Shown here: positions 17,575 through 25,870 of the stretch, one piece after another
Layout: every line of letters begins with the position of its first letter
Numbering within the stretch: the first letter of the stretch is position 1
NCBI GenBank assembly: GCA_016235745.1
Contig: JACRJA010000053.1
Location: 51,318-115,317 of the forward strand
Origin: Rhodocyclales bacterium
GTDB lineage: Bacteria > Pseudomonadota > Gammaproteobacteria > Burkholderiales > Rhodocyclaceae
DNA: 64,000 bases
Direction of reading: 5' to 3'
The notes under the pieces: model-generated
What the model was told of the DNA's origin: nothing
What the model saw: only the letters and a program-made list of their open reading frames with translations
Databases searched by the model: none
Position numbers and translations under genes: made by a program

Positions 17575-18984
17575 TTACCTCCGCCGGCGCGCCAGCAGCT
17601 CGCGATAGAAATTGAGCACCGAGCCCTCGTCCTCGCGCTGCTGGCGCCAGGCGAGCGGGGCGTGCGCCGGGTCCATCGGTTGCCAGGGCTCGGTACGTGA
17701 GAATCCCGCCTGCGGGCGGTGCGCGTCCCAGGGAATGGGGGTGCGCGAGAGGTCGCGGGCGCTGCGGTTCATCTCGGCAAGGATCGCCGTATCGCTCATG
17801 CCCTGCGCCCGCAGGGTGGCGATGCGGCGCAGGCTCGAGGGGTCGCGCAGGTCGGACAAGCGCGTGAACCGGGCATTCGGCAGACCCAGTTCCTGTCCCT
17901 GATAGAGCACGGCGAGCCCGCGCTGCAGGTAGGTGGCGGCGGCAAAAGCCTTGGCGGCCAGGGTACGGTGCCCGGGCGGGGCCCAGCGCGAGACGATGCG
18001 CGGCAAGTCGTGGTTCTCGAGGTAGAGCGCCGGCAGCGCCCCGTGCGGGGCGAGCGCCCGGTACCAGGCAAGGGCCGTGTCGGAGAAAGCGCGGGTGTCG
18101 AGCCCGGGGCGGCCTTGCGCGTCGGCCGTGTCGATGTGCCACAGCTCGAAGTGCAGCAGCGCCGACAGCGGCCCCTGCGGCTCGCCTACCCAGGCGGGGG
18201 CGTCCGCGGCGGCGATGCCGTTCGCCTCGCCCAGAGTGAGGTGATCGCGCGTGATGCCGGCGCGTTCGGCGAAGTCGCGCACCCAGTCGAGGAGCCCCGG
18301 ACGGGCGAGAAAGCGCGACCAGGCCGGGCGCGGGCCGCCGGGTTCGCCGGGGGCGACGTCGGGCAAGCCTTCATCCTTCTTGAGCACGGTGAGGGCGTCG
18401 AAGCGAAATCCGTCTACTCCCTGATTCAGCCAGAAGCGGGCGACTTCGGCGAGCGCCTGGCGCACCGCCGGGTTGCTCCAGTCGAGGTCGGGCTGCTCGG
18501 GAAAGAAGAGGTGCAGGTAGTATTCGCCCGTGACTTCGTCCAGGGTCCAGGCGGGGCCGCCGAAGATGCTCTCCCAGTCGTTGGGCCGCGCATGCCAGTA
18601 GTACCAGTCGCGCTTGGAGGCGGTGCGGCTCGCGCGCGAGTCGACAAACCAGGGGTGGCGCTCGCTCGTGTGGTTGATGACCAGATCGAGCAGGAGACGC
18701 ATGCCGCGGCGGTGAACTTCGGCCAGCAGGGTGCGGAAGTCGGCCATCGTGCCGAAATCCGGATGCACGTCCAGATAGTCGCTCACGTCGTAGCCGTAGT
18801 CGGCGTTGGGCGAGGGGTGGATGGGCGCGAGCCAGATCGCATCGACGCCGAGCCAGCGCAGCTCGTCGAGCCGTTCGGTGAGTCCAGGCAGATCGCCGAT
18901 GCCGTCGCCGTTGCCATCGGCGAAGCTGCGCGGCCAGACGGTGTAGACGACGCTTTCCTGCCAGGGGCGGGGAGGGAGGGGCAT
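17575..18984 (-). CDS. GH13 alpha-glucosidase catalytic domain, lacking C-terminal beta domain
   Basis: A 469-residue alpha-amylase-superfamily enzyme of the oligo-1,6-glucosidase / alpha-glucosidase type, probably cytoplasmic since no signal peptide is seen. All catalytic positions are intact: nucleophile D196 in DGFRFDAL, acid/base E253 in LGEANG, and D326 in ENHDLPR; the QPDLDWSNP motif is also typical. It ends right after NFYRELLARRRR, where relatives continue for about 80 residues into the beta-sandwich domain C; the next gene starts 9 bases on. ATG 18984 (MPLPPRPW) is chosen because longer frames run into the divergent GH5 gene. Confidence 0.85.
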   Translation of the reverse strand: MPLPPRPWQESVVYTVWPRSFADGNGDGIGDLPGLTERLDELRWLGVDAIWLAPIHPSPNADYGYDVSDYLDVHPDFGTMADFRTLLAEVHRRGMRLLLDLVINHTSERHPWFVDSRASRTASKRDWYYWHARPNDWESIFGGPAWTLDEVTGEYYLHLFFPEQPDLDWSNPAVRQALAEVARFWLNQGVDGFRFDALTVLKKDEGLPDVAPGEPGGPRPAWSRFLARPGLLDWVRDFAERAGITRDHLTLGEANGIAAADAPAWVGEPQGPLSALLHFELWHIDTADAQGRPGLDTRAFSDTALAWYRALAPHGALPALYLENHDLPRIVSRWAPPGHRTLAAKAFAAATYLQRGLAVLYQGQELGLPNARFTRLSDLRDPSSLRRIATLRAQGMSDTAILAEMNRSARDLSRTPIPWDAHRPQAGFSRTEPWQPMDPAHAPLAWRQQREDEGSVLNFYRELLARRRR

Positions 18985-19031
18985 GACGCGGGTTCGAGTG
19001 GGGGCGACCCTTTCAGTGTAGCAGCGCTGCC

Positions 19032-19037
19032 TATAAT
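19032..19037 (+). promoter_or_regulatory. Putative -10 box for the GH5 gene
   Basis: A perfect TATAAT lies 30 bases before the GH5 start, in the 82-bp gap between two divergent glycosidase genes. The best -35 candidate, TTTCAG (19011-19016), is weak and only 15 bases away. Confidence 0.45.
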
Positions 19038-19066
19038 GAGGCCATGATCCGGTCTGGGAGAGGGCG

Positions 19067-20158
19067 ATGGAACGCGTACGCGGGGTGAATCTGGGTTCGT
19101 GGCTGGTGCTCGAGAAGTGGATGGTGCCCAGCCTTTTCGAGGGGGTGGAGGCCACCGACGAGACGACGTGGTGCGTGGCGCTGGGAGAGGAGGCTGCACC
19201 GCGGCTGCGGGAACACTGGGCGCGCTGGATCACGCGGGAGGATTTTGCCTGGATCGCCGAGCGGGGTCTGAACGCGGTGCGCATTCCCTTCGGGCACTGG
19301 GTGCTGGGCCCGCCTTATCCCTACCATCCGGTCTATGGGGCGCGGCGCGAGCCTTTCGTCCCCGGCGGCGTCGAGGTGCTCGACCGGGCGCTGCGTTGGG
19401 CGCAGGAATTCGGACTCAGGGTGGTGCTCGATCTGCACGCGGCCGCCGGTTGCCAGAACGGCTTCGACAACGGCGGCATCTTGAACGTTTGCGACTGGCA
19501 CACCAGGGAAGAATACATCGATCATTCGGTGGAACTGCTGGGCCGGCTGGCCGCGCGCTATCGCGCCGAGCCGGCGCTCTTCGCCTTCGAGGTCTTGAAC
19601 GAGCCCCGCTGGGACGTGCCCACCGAGATCCTGAAATCTTACTATGAACGCGCCTATGCGGCGATCCGGGCGCACTGCCCGGCCGCGGTCGGGGTGATGT
19701 TCCACGATGGTTTCCGCGACTGGCGTGAGTACCTCGGCTTCATGAACGCGCCGCCGTACGAGAACGTCTGGTTCGACGTGCACCGCTACCAGTGCTTTAC
19801 CCCTGAGGATCTGGAAGCGGACATCTACGAGCACCTGCGCAAGACGGTGGTCGACCTGCGGGCCGAGGCCGACGCCATCGTCCGCGAGCTACGTCTGCCG
19901 ACGGTGTGTGGCGAATGGAGCCTGGGGCTCAAGCTGCAGGAGGTGTCGCTGTGGGCCGACGGGCCGACGACGCACCCGCTCGAAGGATTGGACGCCTTCC
20001 AGCAAGAGGTGGCGCTGCGCGGCTACGCGGCGGCGCAGCTCCTCGCCTTCGAGCGCTACCGCGGCTGGTTCTTCTGGAACTACAAGACCGAGACCACCCC
20101 GGCGTGGTGCCTGCGCGAGGCAGTGGCGCGCGGCTGGCTGCCGGCGCGCTTCAATTGA
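19067..20158 (+). CDS. GH5-type exo-beta-1,3-glucanase-like glycoside hydrolase
   Basis: A 363-residue (beta/alpha)8 hydrolase. The RGVNLGSWLVLEKWM start, NAVRIPFGHW and LDLHAAAGCQNGFDN motifs resemble fungal exo-1,3-beta-glucanases (GH5 subfamily 9). The acid/base E179 lies in VLNEP and the nucleophile E283 in CGEWS. No signal peptide is visible, so it may be cytoplasmic and act on imported or endogenous beta-glucosides. It is divergent from the GH13 gene and its last 8 bases overlap the convergent ABC gene. Substrate specificity is inferred from motifs only. Confidence 0.82.
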   Translation: MERVRGVNLGSWLVLEKWMVPSLFEGVEATDETTWCVALGEEAAPRLREHWARWITREDFAWIAERGLNAVRIPFGHWVLGPPYPYHPVYGARREPFVPGGVEVLDRALRWAQEFGLRVVLDLHAAAGCQNGFDNGGILNVCDWHTREEYIDHSVELLGRLAARYRAEPALFAFEVLNEPRWDVPTEILKSYYERAYAAIRAHCPAAVGVMFHDGFRDWREYLGFMNAPPYENVWFDVHRYQCFTPEDLEADIYEHLRKTVVDLRAEADAIVRELRLPTVCGEWSLGLKLQEVSLWADGPTTHPLEGLDAFQQEVALRGYAAAQLLAFERYRGWFFWNYKTETTPAWCLREAVARGWLPARFN

Positions 20159-21824
20159 GGAAAACGACGCGCTCTACCCCGGGATAGGGCTGGTGATGCG
20201 GCCAGAAGATCACCAGCGTCGCTTCGGGCAGCCGCTCGCGCAGCAGCGCCACCGGGTCGAACCTGCCCGGCGCGGGCAGGGCGTCGACCGGGGCTTCGTA
20301 GAACACCCACGTGGGCCGTTCGAGCAGCGTGCGCGCGAGCGCGAGCCGCTGCTGCACCGAGGCGGTGAGGGTGCGGTTCCAGTCGTCGCTCTCGTCGAGC
20401 CGTTCGATCAGGTCGTCCGCCCCTACGGCATGCAAGGTTTCGACGACGCGCTTGCGTTCGATCTGCGCGGGATCCCGGGGGTAGGTGAGGGCAGCGATGA
20501 GCGGCCCTTCGGGCAGGAAGGGCCGCTGCGGCACGAAGGCGAGCGTCTCGCCGTCGGGCAGCGCGATGTTGCCCTGACCCCAGGTCCACACGCCGGCGAT
20601 GGCCTTGAAGAGCGCAATGCCGGTGTTCGGCTCGCCCACGAGCTGCACGGTCTCGCCGCGCGTGAGGATGAGCGAGAAATTCCCCAGTACGGGGTGGCCG
20701 TTGGGTAGCGTCAAGGTGAGCCGCTCGATCGCGAGCTGCCCTGCCGGGCCGACGCTGCGGCAGACCTGCCCCGGCAGGCACAGGCGCTCGATCGTCTCGA
20801 TCTCGCCGAGGTCGTGGTATAGCGCCGCGGCGCGTTCGATCGAGGCGCGGCAGCGGGCGATGTCGCCCATGCTGTGGATGGGCCAGGAGAGCGCGTTGGT
20901 GAGCCGCTCGAAGGCCTGTGCCGCCTGCATCAGCATGCCGAGCGTGAGCGCGCCGGCGATGTAGTGCGGCGCGAGCACCAGGATGGGGAAGACCGGCAGC
21001 AACGTTCCGTAGGCGGTGGAGAACGACACCAGCCCGAGGTAACCGAGGGATTGTTTCCACCAGGTGCGTGCGAGCGCTTCGAACCGCTCGCGCGTGAGGC
21101 GCCGTTCGGAGGCTTCGCCCTGGGCGAGCGCGATCGCTTCCGACTTGTCGCGGATGTGCGACAGCCCGTAGCGGAAATCGGCCTCGCGCGACTGGTGCTG
21201 GTCGGTGGCGCGGGTGAGCGGACGGCCAAGAAGTACCCCGGTGACCGTGCCGATGCCGGCGTAGGCGAGCGCGAGCCAGACCATGGTGCCGGGCGGTGAG
21301 GTGTGCGGTTCGGTGCCGACTACCCACAGCACGTCGACGAAGAGCACGATGGAGGCAAGCGAATAGAGCAGTGAGTGGAAGAGCTCCACCGCTACTTCCG
21401 TGGCGATGCGCACGTCCTCGGCGATGCGCGCGTCGGGATTGTCGTGCGCGCCGGGCAGGTGGCGCAGGCGGTGGTGGTGCCCCCGCGCGAGCCAGCCCTC
21501 CAGCAGCTGTTCGGTGAGGAAGCGCCGCCAGCCGAGCTGCCAGCCGCGCTTGACCAGGAGGTGCACGCCGGTGACGGCCACGCTCGCGAGCAGGATGGTG
21601 AGGAAGGTGAAGATGAGGGAAGGCAGCAGGGCAAGGTCGCGGCGCTCCAGCGCATCGAAGAGCGCCCGCTGCCAGTGGTTGGTCCACAGCGCCAGCCCGA
21701 CCATGGCGAGCGTGAGGACCACGAGCACGAGCGCGCCGCCCCAGGCTCGCGGTTGGCGGTAATAGCGCAGGCCCAGCAGCAGAAAGGGCAGCAGCGGCGG
21801 AGGCGTAGGGGTGGGGGCGCTCAT
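20151..21824 (-). CDS. SbmA/YddA-type ABC transporter with degenerate ATPase domain
   Basis: A 557-residue fusion of a membrane domain (about residues 1-330, four or more hydrophobic segments, including a TNHWQRALFDALERRD block typical of the SbmA/BacA-YddA family) to an ABC domain. The ABC domain keeps its shape (LPNGHPVLGNFSL, FVPQRPFLPEG) but has lost its catalytic residues: Walker A is GEPNTGIAL (397-405, no lysine or serine), the signature is LTASVQQR (486-493), and Walker B is FYEAPVDAL (508-516, no DE pair). It starts 4 bases inside glk and is the last gene of the asparaginase-glk unit. It may be a pseudo-ATPase membrane protein. Confidence 0.85.
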   Translation of the reverse strand: MSAPTPTPPPLLPFLLLGLRYYRQPRAWGGALVLVVLTLAMVGLALWTNHWQRALFDALERRDLALLPSLIFTFLTILLASVAVTGVHLLVKRGWQLGWRRFLTEQLLEGWLARGHHHRLRHLPGAHDNPDARIAEDVRIATEVAVELFHSLLYSLASIVLFVDVLWVVGTEPHTSPPGTMVWLALAYAGIGTVTGVLLGRPLTRATDQHQSREADFRYGLSHIRDKSEAIALAQGEASERRLTRERFEALARTWWKQSLGYLGLVSFSTAYGTLLPVFPILVLAPHYIAGALTLGMLMQAAQAFERLTNALSWPIHSMGDIARCRASIERAAALYHDLGEIETIERLCLPGQVCRSVGPAGQLAIERLTLTLPNGHPVLGNFSLILTRGETVQLVGEPNTGIALFKAIAGVWTWGQGNIALPDGETLAFVPQRPFLPEGPLIAALTYPRDPAQIERKRVVETLHAVGADDLIERLDESDDWNRTLTASVQQRLALARTLLERPTWVFYEAPVDALPAPGRFDPVALLRERLPEATLVIFWPHHQPYPGVERVVFLN

Positions 21825-22882
21825 GGCGTGGTTGCGGCGAGCAGGCGGCAGGCGAAGCGGGCGGCGCCTTTCAGGCCCAGCAGGGGGTCGTCGGCGAGCA
21901 GGATCGGCAGCGTGCCGAGCGTCGCCCCGTGCCGCTCCTTGGCGGTGAACGCGGCGCGAAAGGCCGGCCCCTCGAGCCAGGGACGCAGGGCTGCGGCGAG
22001 CGCGCCCACGAGGTACACTCCGCCCAGGGTCCAGCCGATGAGGGCGAGGTCGCCCGCGCAGGCGCCCAGCGTGCGCACGAAGGTGACCACCGCCTCGTGG
22101 GCGAGCGCTTCCCCTTTTTGCGCCGCGGCCACGATCTGCGGCGCCTCCGTCCACGGCGCGCTTTGGCCGCGCGCGGCGGCGAGAAAGGCGGTAAGCCGCA
22201 CGAGGCCGGGGCCGCACAGCAGGCTCTCCCAGGAGGCGATGCGCCCTTCGCGGGCGAGCCAGGCGCTCCAGGAAGTGAGAAAGGGAGGATCGAAACCGCC
22301 GAGATCGGCGTGCCCGCCTTCGCTGGGGAAGACGCGCACCGTCTCGCCCTCGCGCAGGAAGAAGCCCATGCCCAGGCCCGTGCCGGGTCCGAGCACCGCG
22401 GCAAGCCCCGGGCGGATTTCCCCTTCTTGCAGCACGTGCAGCGTCTCTCGCGCTGCGGCGGCGATGCCGTGCGCCTGGGCGGCGAAGTCGTTCATCAATT
22501 CGACCCGCAGCCAGCCATGGCGGGCGGCCAAGGCATCGGCGTCTATCGTCCAGGGGCGATTGGTCAGCCGCGCGCGCCGGCCGGTCACGGGGCCAGCGAG
22601 CGCGATCACGGCCAGTTCCGGCTTGGCCTCGGGGGGGCAGTCGGCGAGGAAGGCGTCGAGCGCCGCGGTAAACGAGGCGAAGGCGTCGTCTGCGAGCACC
22701 CGCTGGCACAGCGGCTCCCAGGCGGGAGATTGGCGCGAAAAACCCTCCTGGCTTGGGGTGTCTGGGGGTTTTTCGTGGGCGTCGGGCGCGGCTTCGCTTT
22801 TCCGCCAGCGCGCGAGCAGGAAGCGGGTGCGCGTGCCGCCGACGTCGGCGGCGAGAAAAGTGGCCGCGTTCCTTGGGCTCAC
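21821..22882 (-). CDS. glk: Glucokinase
   Basis: A 353-residue group A glucokinase that phosphorylates glucose at C6 with ATP. Seen motifs are the ATP phosphate loop FLAADVGGTRTRF (about residues 8-20), the sugar site ALAGPVTGRRARLTNRPW, LMNDFAAQAHGI and GPGTGLGMGF. The start is a GTG at 22882, which forms a GTGA overlap with the asparaginase stop; there is no nearby ATG. A short basic insertion between the first strand and the sugar site makes it slightly longer than the roughly 320-residue E. coli enzyme. The GH13 and GH5 genes nearby could supply glucose. Confidence 0.9.
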   Translation of the reverse strand: MSPRNAATFLAADVGGTRTRFLLARWRKSEAAPDAHEKPPDTPSQEGFSRQSPAWEPLCQRVLADDAFASFTAALDAFLADCPPEAKPELAVIALAGPVTGRRARLTNRPWTIDADALAARHGWLRVELMNDFAAQAHGIAAAARETLHVLQEGEIRPGLAAVLGPGTGLGMGFFLREGETVRVFPSEGGHADLGGFDPPFLTSWSAWLAREGRIASWESLLCGPGLVRLTAFLAAARGQSAPWTEAPQIVAAAQKGEALAHEAVVTFVRTLGACAGDLALIGWTLGGVYLVGALAAALRPWLEGPAFRAAFTAKERHGATLGTLPILLADDPLLGLKGAARFACRLLAATTP

Positions 22883-23856
22883 GCGCCGGCTCCGTAAGGC
22901 AGGAAGCGCGCCCGCCACAGCGGTTCGCGTTCCTCGCGGGGATGGGGTGCGACGAGGGCGGCGGCCACGCGGGCCGCAGGCGCGGAGAGGATGCCGGCGG
23001 GGAGGGTGCCCAGGCGCGCGTCGACGGGGTGCGGGAGCACCGGCCCCAGGCCGCAGCGGCTCGCGCGCACCACCAGAAGCCCGGCCGCGGTGGCGGCGGC
23101 GATCGCCGCTTCCCATGTTTCGGGGACGCTGCCGTGTCCCGGCAGGAGCAGCACCACCGCGCTCGCGCCTTCTTCCTGGGCTCGCTGCAGCGCCGCGGGC
23201 CGATCGAGCGCCGTGGCCGAAAGGAGCTCGACGCTGGGCCAGGGATGGGGCAGGGACAGCGGCGGGGGGCGTTCTTCGAGCGGCGGCGGCAGCCAGGGAA
23301 AGGTCGACCCGAGCGCGCCCCGCGGTTCGGCAGCGAAGGGCTGCAGCGCCAGGGTGTGCGCCTTGCGCAGCCCCAGGGCGGGGAAGAGCTTCTCGCCGAA
23401 GACGAGGAAGACGCCCGGAGGAGTGTTTGGATCGGCGGCAAGGCGGATCGCGTGCAGGAGGTTGCGCGGCCCGTCGGCCCCGGCTTCGGCCGGCGGGCGC
23501 ATGGCCCCGGTGAGGACCACGGGCTTGGTCGGCGCGAGGGTGAGCGCGAGCAGCGTCGCCGTCTCTTCCAGCGTGTCGCTGCCGTGGGAGAGGACGAGGC
23601 CGGCGAATTCGGAACGCCCAAGGGCTTGCGTGATCGCGGCGTGCAGCGCCAGCCAATGATGCGGCGTGGCATCCTTGGAATCGATGGCGTAGGGCGCGGA
23701 GAGCTCGATCTCGGCATGCTGCGCCGCCTCGGGGATTGCCGCGAGCAAGGCCTCGGGCGCGAGTGCGCCGGCGCGGTAGTCTACGCCTCGGCCGGCGGCG
23801 GCGAGGGTGCCGCCGGTGGCGAGCCACAAGAGACGCGGGCGGGGAAGTTCGACCAT
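22879..23856 (-). CDS. L-asparaginase (type I/II family)
   Basis: A 325-residue amidohydrolase that converts asparagine to aspartate and ammonia. The catalytic threonine lies in LATGGTLAA (residues 12-20) and the second active-site block is LSHGSDTLEETATLL, with VVLTGAMRPP following. A proline-rich stretch in mid-protein (about 180-200) is longer than usual. There is no signal peptide, so it is probably cytoplasmic. It is the first gene of a three-gene unit with glucokinase and the degenerate ABC protein, all overlapping by 4 bases. Confidence 0.88.
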   Translation of the reverse strand: MVELPRPRLLWLATGGTLAAAGRGVDYRAGALAPEALLAAIPEAAQHAEIELSAPYAIDSKDATPHHWLALHAAITQALGRSEFAGLVLSHGSDTLEETATLLALTLAPTKPVVLTGAMRPPAEAGADGPRNLLHAIRLAADPNTPPGVFLVFGEKLFPALGLRKAHTLALQPFAAEPRGALGSTFPWLPPPLEERPPPLSLPHPWPSVELLSATALDRPAALQRAQEEGASAVVLLLPGHGSVPETWEAAIAAATAAGLLVVRASRCGLGPVLPHPVDARLGTLPAGILSAPAARVAAALVAPHPREEREPLWRARFLPYGAGA

Positions 23857-23901
23857 GGGGAAGGCACTGAAATACGGTCACGGAAGTTTAACAGTTCGTT
23901 C

Positions 23902-23937
23902 CCAGGGTGCGGCGGCTTTGCCGCGCCTCATCCCTGG
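23902..23937. repeat. Inverted repeat between divergent/tandem units
   Basis: CCAGGG (23902-23907) pairs with CCCTGG (23932-23937), and inside it GCGGC (23909-23913) pairs with GCCGC (23920-23924). It sits in the 187-bp gap between the Atm1-type exporter and the asparaginase operon, where it could terminate or insulate transcription. There is no T-run on either strand. Confidence 0.45.
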
Positions 23938-24043
23938 AAGGCGCAGGGTTCTTCCGGCGAAACCGGCCTCGGTGAAGCGGGAACTCAGCGCCGAACACGT
24001 TTAGATAGCGCTAGAGGGGTTTGGGTAGGTCTGAGAGAACGGC

Positions 24044-25867
24044 TTACCCGGCGTCCAGCTGGAGCGCGTCCTCTTCGCGCTGCTGGTGGCGCCACAGCTC
24101 GGCGTAGCGTCCGCCCCGCGCGAGCAGCTCGGCGTGCCGTCCGCGCTCGACGATGCGCCCGTCTTCGAGCACCAGGATCTCGTCGGCGTGCATCACGGTG
24201 GAGAGGCGGTGCGCGATCATCAGGGTGGTGCGGCCTTGGGCGATGCGTTCGAGCTGCTCCTGGATGGCGCGCTCGGTGGCCGAGTCGAGCGAGGAGGTGG
24301 CTTCGTCGAGCACCAGGACGCGGGGGTTCTTCAGCAGCACCCGGGCGATCGCTACACGCTGCTTTTCGCCGCCGGAGAGCTTGAGTCCGCGCTCGCCCAC
24401 CCGCGTCTCCAGCCCCTCGGGCAGGCGGGCGACGAGCTCGTCGAGCCGCGCGGCGCGGATCGCCGCCCAGACTTCCTCCTCGCTCGCCTCGGGCCGGCCG
24501 TAGCGGATGTTGTAGCCCAGCGTGTCGTGGAAGAGCACCGTCTCCTGCGGCACGATACCCACGGCGCGGCGCAGGCTTTCCTGCTTCAGGCGGCGCACGT
24601 CGATGCCGCCCACGCGCACGGCACCGGCGGTGGCGTCGTAGAAGCGGAACAGGAGCCGCACCAGGGTGGATTTCCCCGCGCCGGAAGAGCCGACCACGGC
24701 GACGGTGCGCCCGGCGGGAAGGGTGAAATCCACTTCGCGCAGGATGGGGCGGGAGGGGTCATAGTGAAAGGAGACCTGCTCGAAGCGGACCTCCAGCGGT
24801 CCGTCGGGAAGATCGAGGGCGTCGGGGGCGTCGCGCACTTCTTCTTTCTCGTCGAGCAGGGCGAAGAGCCGTTCGAGGTCGACCAGCGCCTGGCGCAGCT
24901 CGCGGTAGACCACGCCGAGGAAGTTGAGTGGCAGGTAGAGCTGCAGCAGGAAAGCGTTGACAAGCACGATGTCGCCCAGGGTCATGACGCCGGCCTGGAC
25001 CCGCGCGGCGGCGAGCCCCATCATGGCGACCACGCCGGCGGTGATGATGGCCGCCTGGCCGAGGTTGAGGGCCGACAGCGACGCCTGGTTGCGGATGGCG
25101 GCTTCCTGCCAGCGTTCGAGATCCTGGTCATAGCGGCGCCGTTCGTAGGCTTCGTTGGCGAAGTACTTCACCGTCTCGTAGTTGAGGAGTGCATCGACGG
25201 CGCGGCTGTGCATCTGCGCGTCGATCTTGTTGAGCCGGCGCCGCTGCACGGTGCGCCAGTTGGTGACGACGATGGTGAAGGCGACGTAGGCGGCGAGGGT
25301 GGCGAGAGTGATCGCGCCGAAGGCCGGCTCGTAGCGCGCGAAGAGGATGGCGAGCACGAGCGAGATTTCCACCAGTGTCGGGGCGATGGAGTAGAGGGTG
25401 AAGTTGATGAGGCTGCCGATGGCGCGCGTGCCGCGCTCCAGATCGCGCGTGAGCGCTCCGGTTTGCCGTTCGAGGTGAAAGCGCAGCGACAGCGCGTGCA
25501 GGTGCGAGAAGACTTCGAGCGACAGCGCGTGCACCGCGGCCTGGGTGACCCGCGCAAAGAGCAGTTCGCGCAGCTCGGTGAAGAGCGAGGTGCCAAAGCG
25601 CGCGAGCCCATAGGCGAAGACGAGGGCGAGCGGCGGCAAGGCCCAGCGCGGCGCCTGCGGCGGCAGGGACAGGAAATCGACCAGCTCCTTGAAGATGAGC
25701 GGAACGGCGACGTTGGCGAACTTTGCCGCGAGGAGCGCCGCGAAAGCGCCGAGCACCCGGGCGCGGTAGCGCCAGAGGTAGGGCCACAGCCGCGCGATCG
25801 TCTCGCGCAGCCGCAGGGGGCGGGTAGCGCCCTCGGCCGGCGGCGGGAGCGAGGAATGGCCGCGCAT
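24044..25867 (-). CDS. Atm1/HMT-type ABC exporter (fused permease-ATPase)
   Basis: A 607-residue half-transporter. A six-helix exporter domain (about 25-320) contains LRFHLERQTGALTRDLERGTR and NYETVKYFANE, both hallmarks of the Atm1/HMT1 group, which exports glutathione-linked or iron-sulfur precursors and heavy-metal conjugates. The ATPase domain is intact: Walker A GSSGAGKST, signature LSGGEKQRVAIARVL, Walker B VLVLDEATSSLD, H-loop AHRLST. It begins only 3 bases after the chpA stop, so it is read with the chemosensory genes, an unusual neighbour. Confidence 0.9.
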   Translation of the reverse strand: MRGHSSLPPPAEGATRPLRLRETIARLWPYLWRYRARVLGAFAALLAAKFANVAVPLIFKELVDFLSLPPQAPRWALPPLALVFAYGLARFGTSLFTELRELLFARVTQAAVHALSLEVFSHLHALSLRFHLERQTGALTRDLERGTRAIGSLINFTLYSIAPTLVEISLVLAILFARYEPAFGAITLATLAAYVAFTIVVTNWRTVQRRRLNKIDAQMHSRAVDALLNYETVKYFANEAYERRRYDQDLERWQEAAIRNQASLSALNLGQAAIITAGVVAMMGLAAARVQAGVMTLGDIVLVNAFLLQLYLPLNFLGVVYRELRQALVDLERLFALLDEKEEVRDAPDALDLPDGPLEVRFEQVSFHYDPSRPILREVDFTLPAGRTVAVVGSSGAGKSTLVRLLFRFYDATAGAVRVGGIDVRRLKQESLRRAVGIVPQETVLFHDTLGYNIRYGRPEASEEEVWAAIRAARLDELVARLPEGLETRVGERGLKLSGGEKQRVAIARVLLKNPRVLVLDEATSSLDSATERAIQEQLERIAQGRTTLMIAHRLSTVMHADEILVLEDGRIVERGRHAELLARGGRYAELWRHQQREEDALQLDAG

Positions 25868-25870
25868 CGC

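Noticed and set aside
18985..19284. 100-residue N-terminal extension of the GH13 gene
   Set aside because: It would overlap the divergent GH5 gene and its composition is not that of a glucosidase; the family start is MPLPPRPW at 18984.
20080..23881. Overlapping minus-strand frames of 500 to 1200 codons across the asparaginase, glk and ABC genes
   Set aside because: They are frame-shifted read-throughs that join shadow sequence to real genes; the three genes resolve cleanly with 4-base overlaps.
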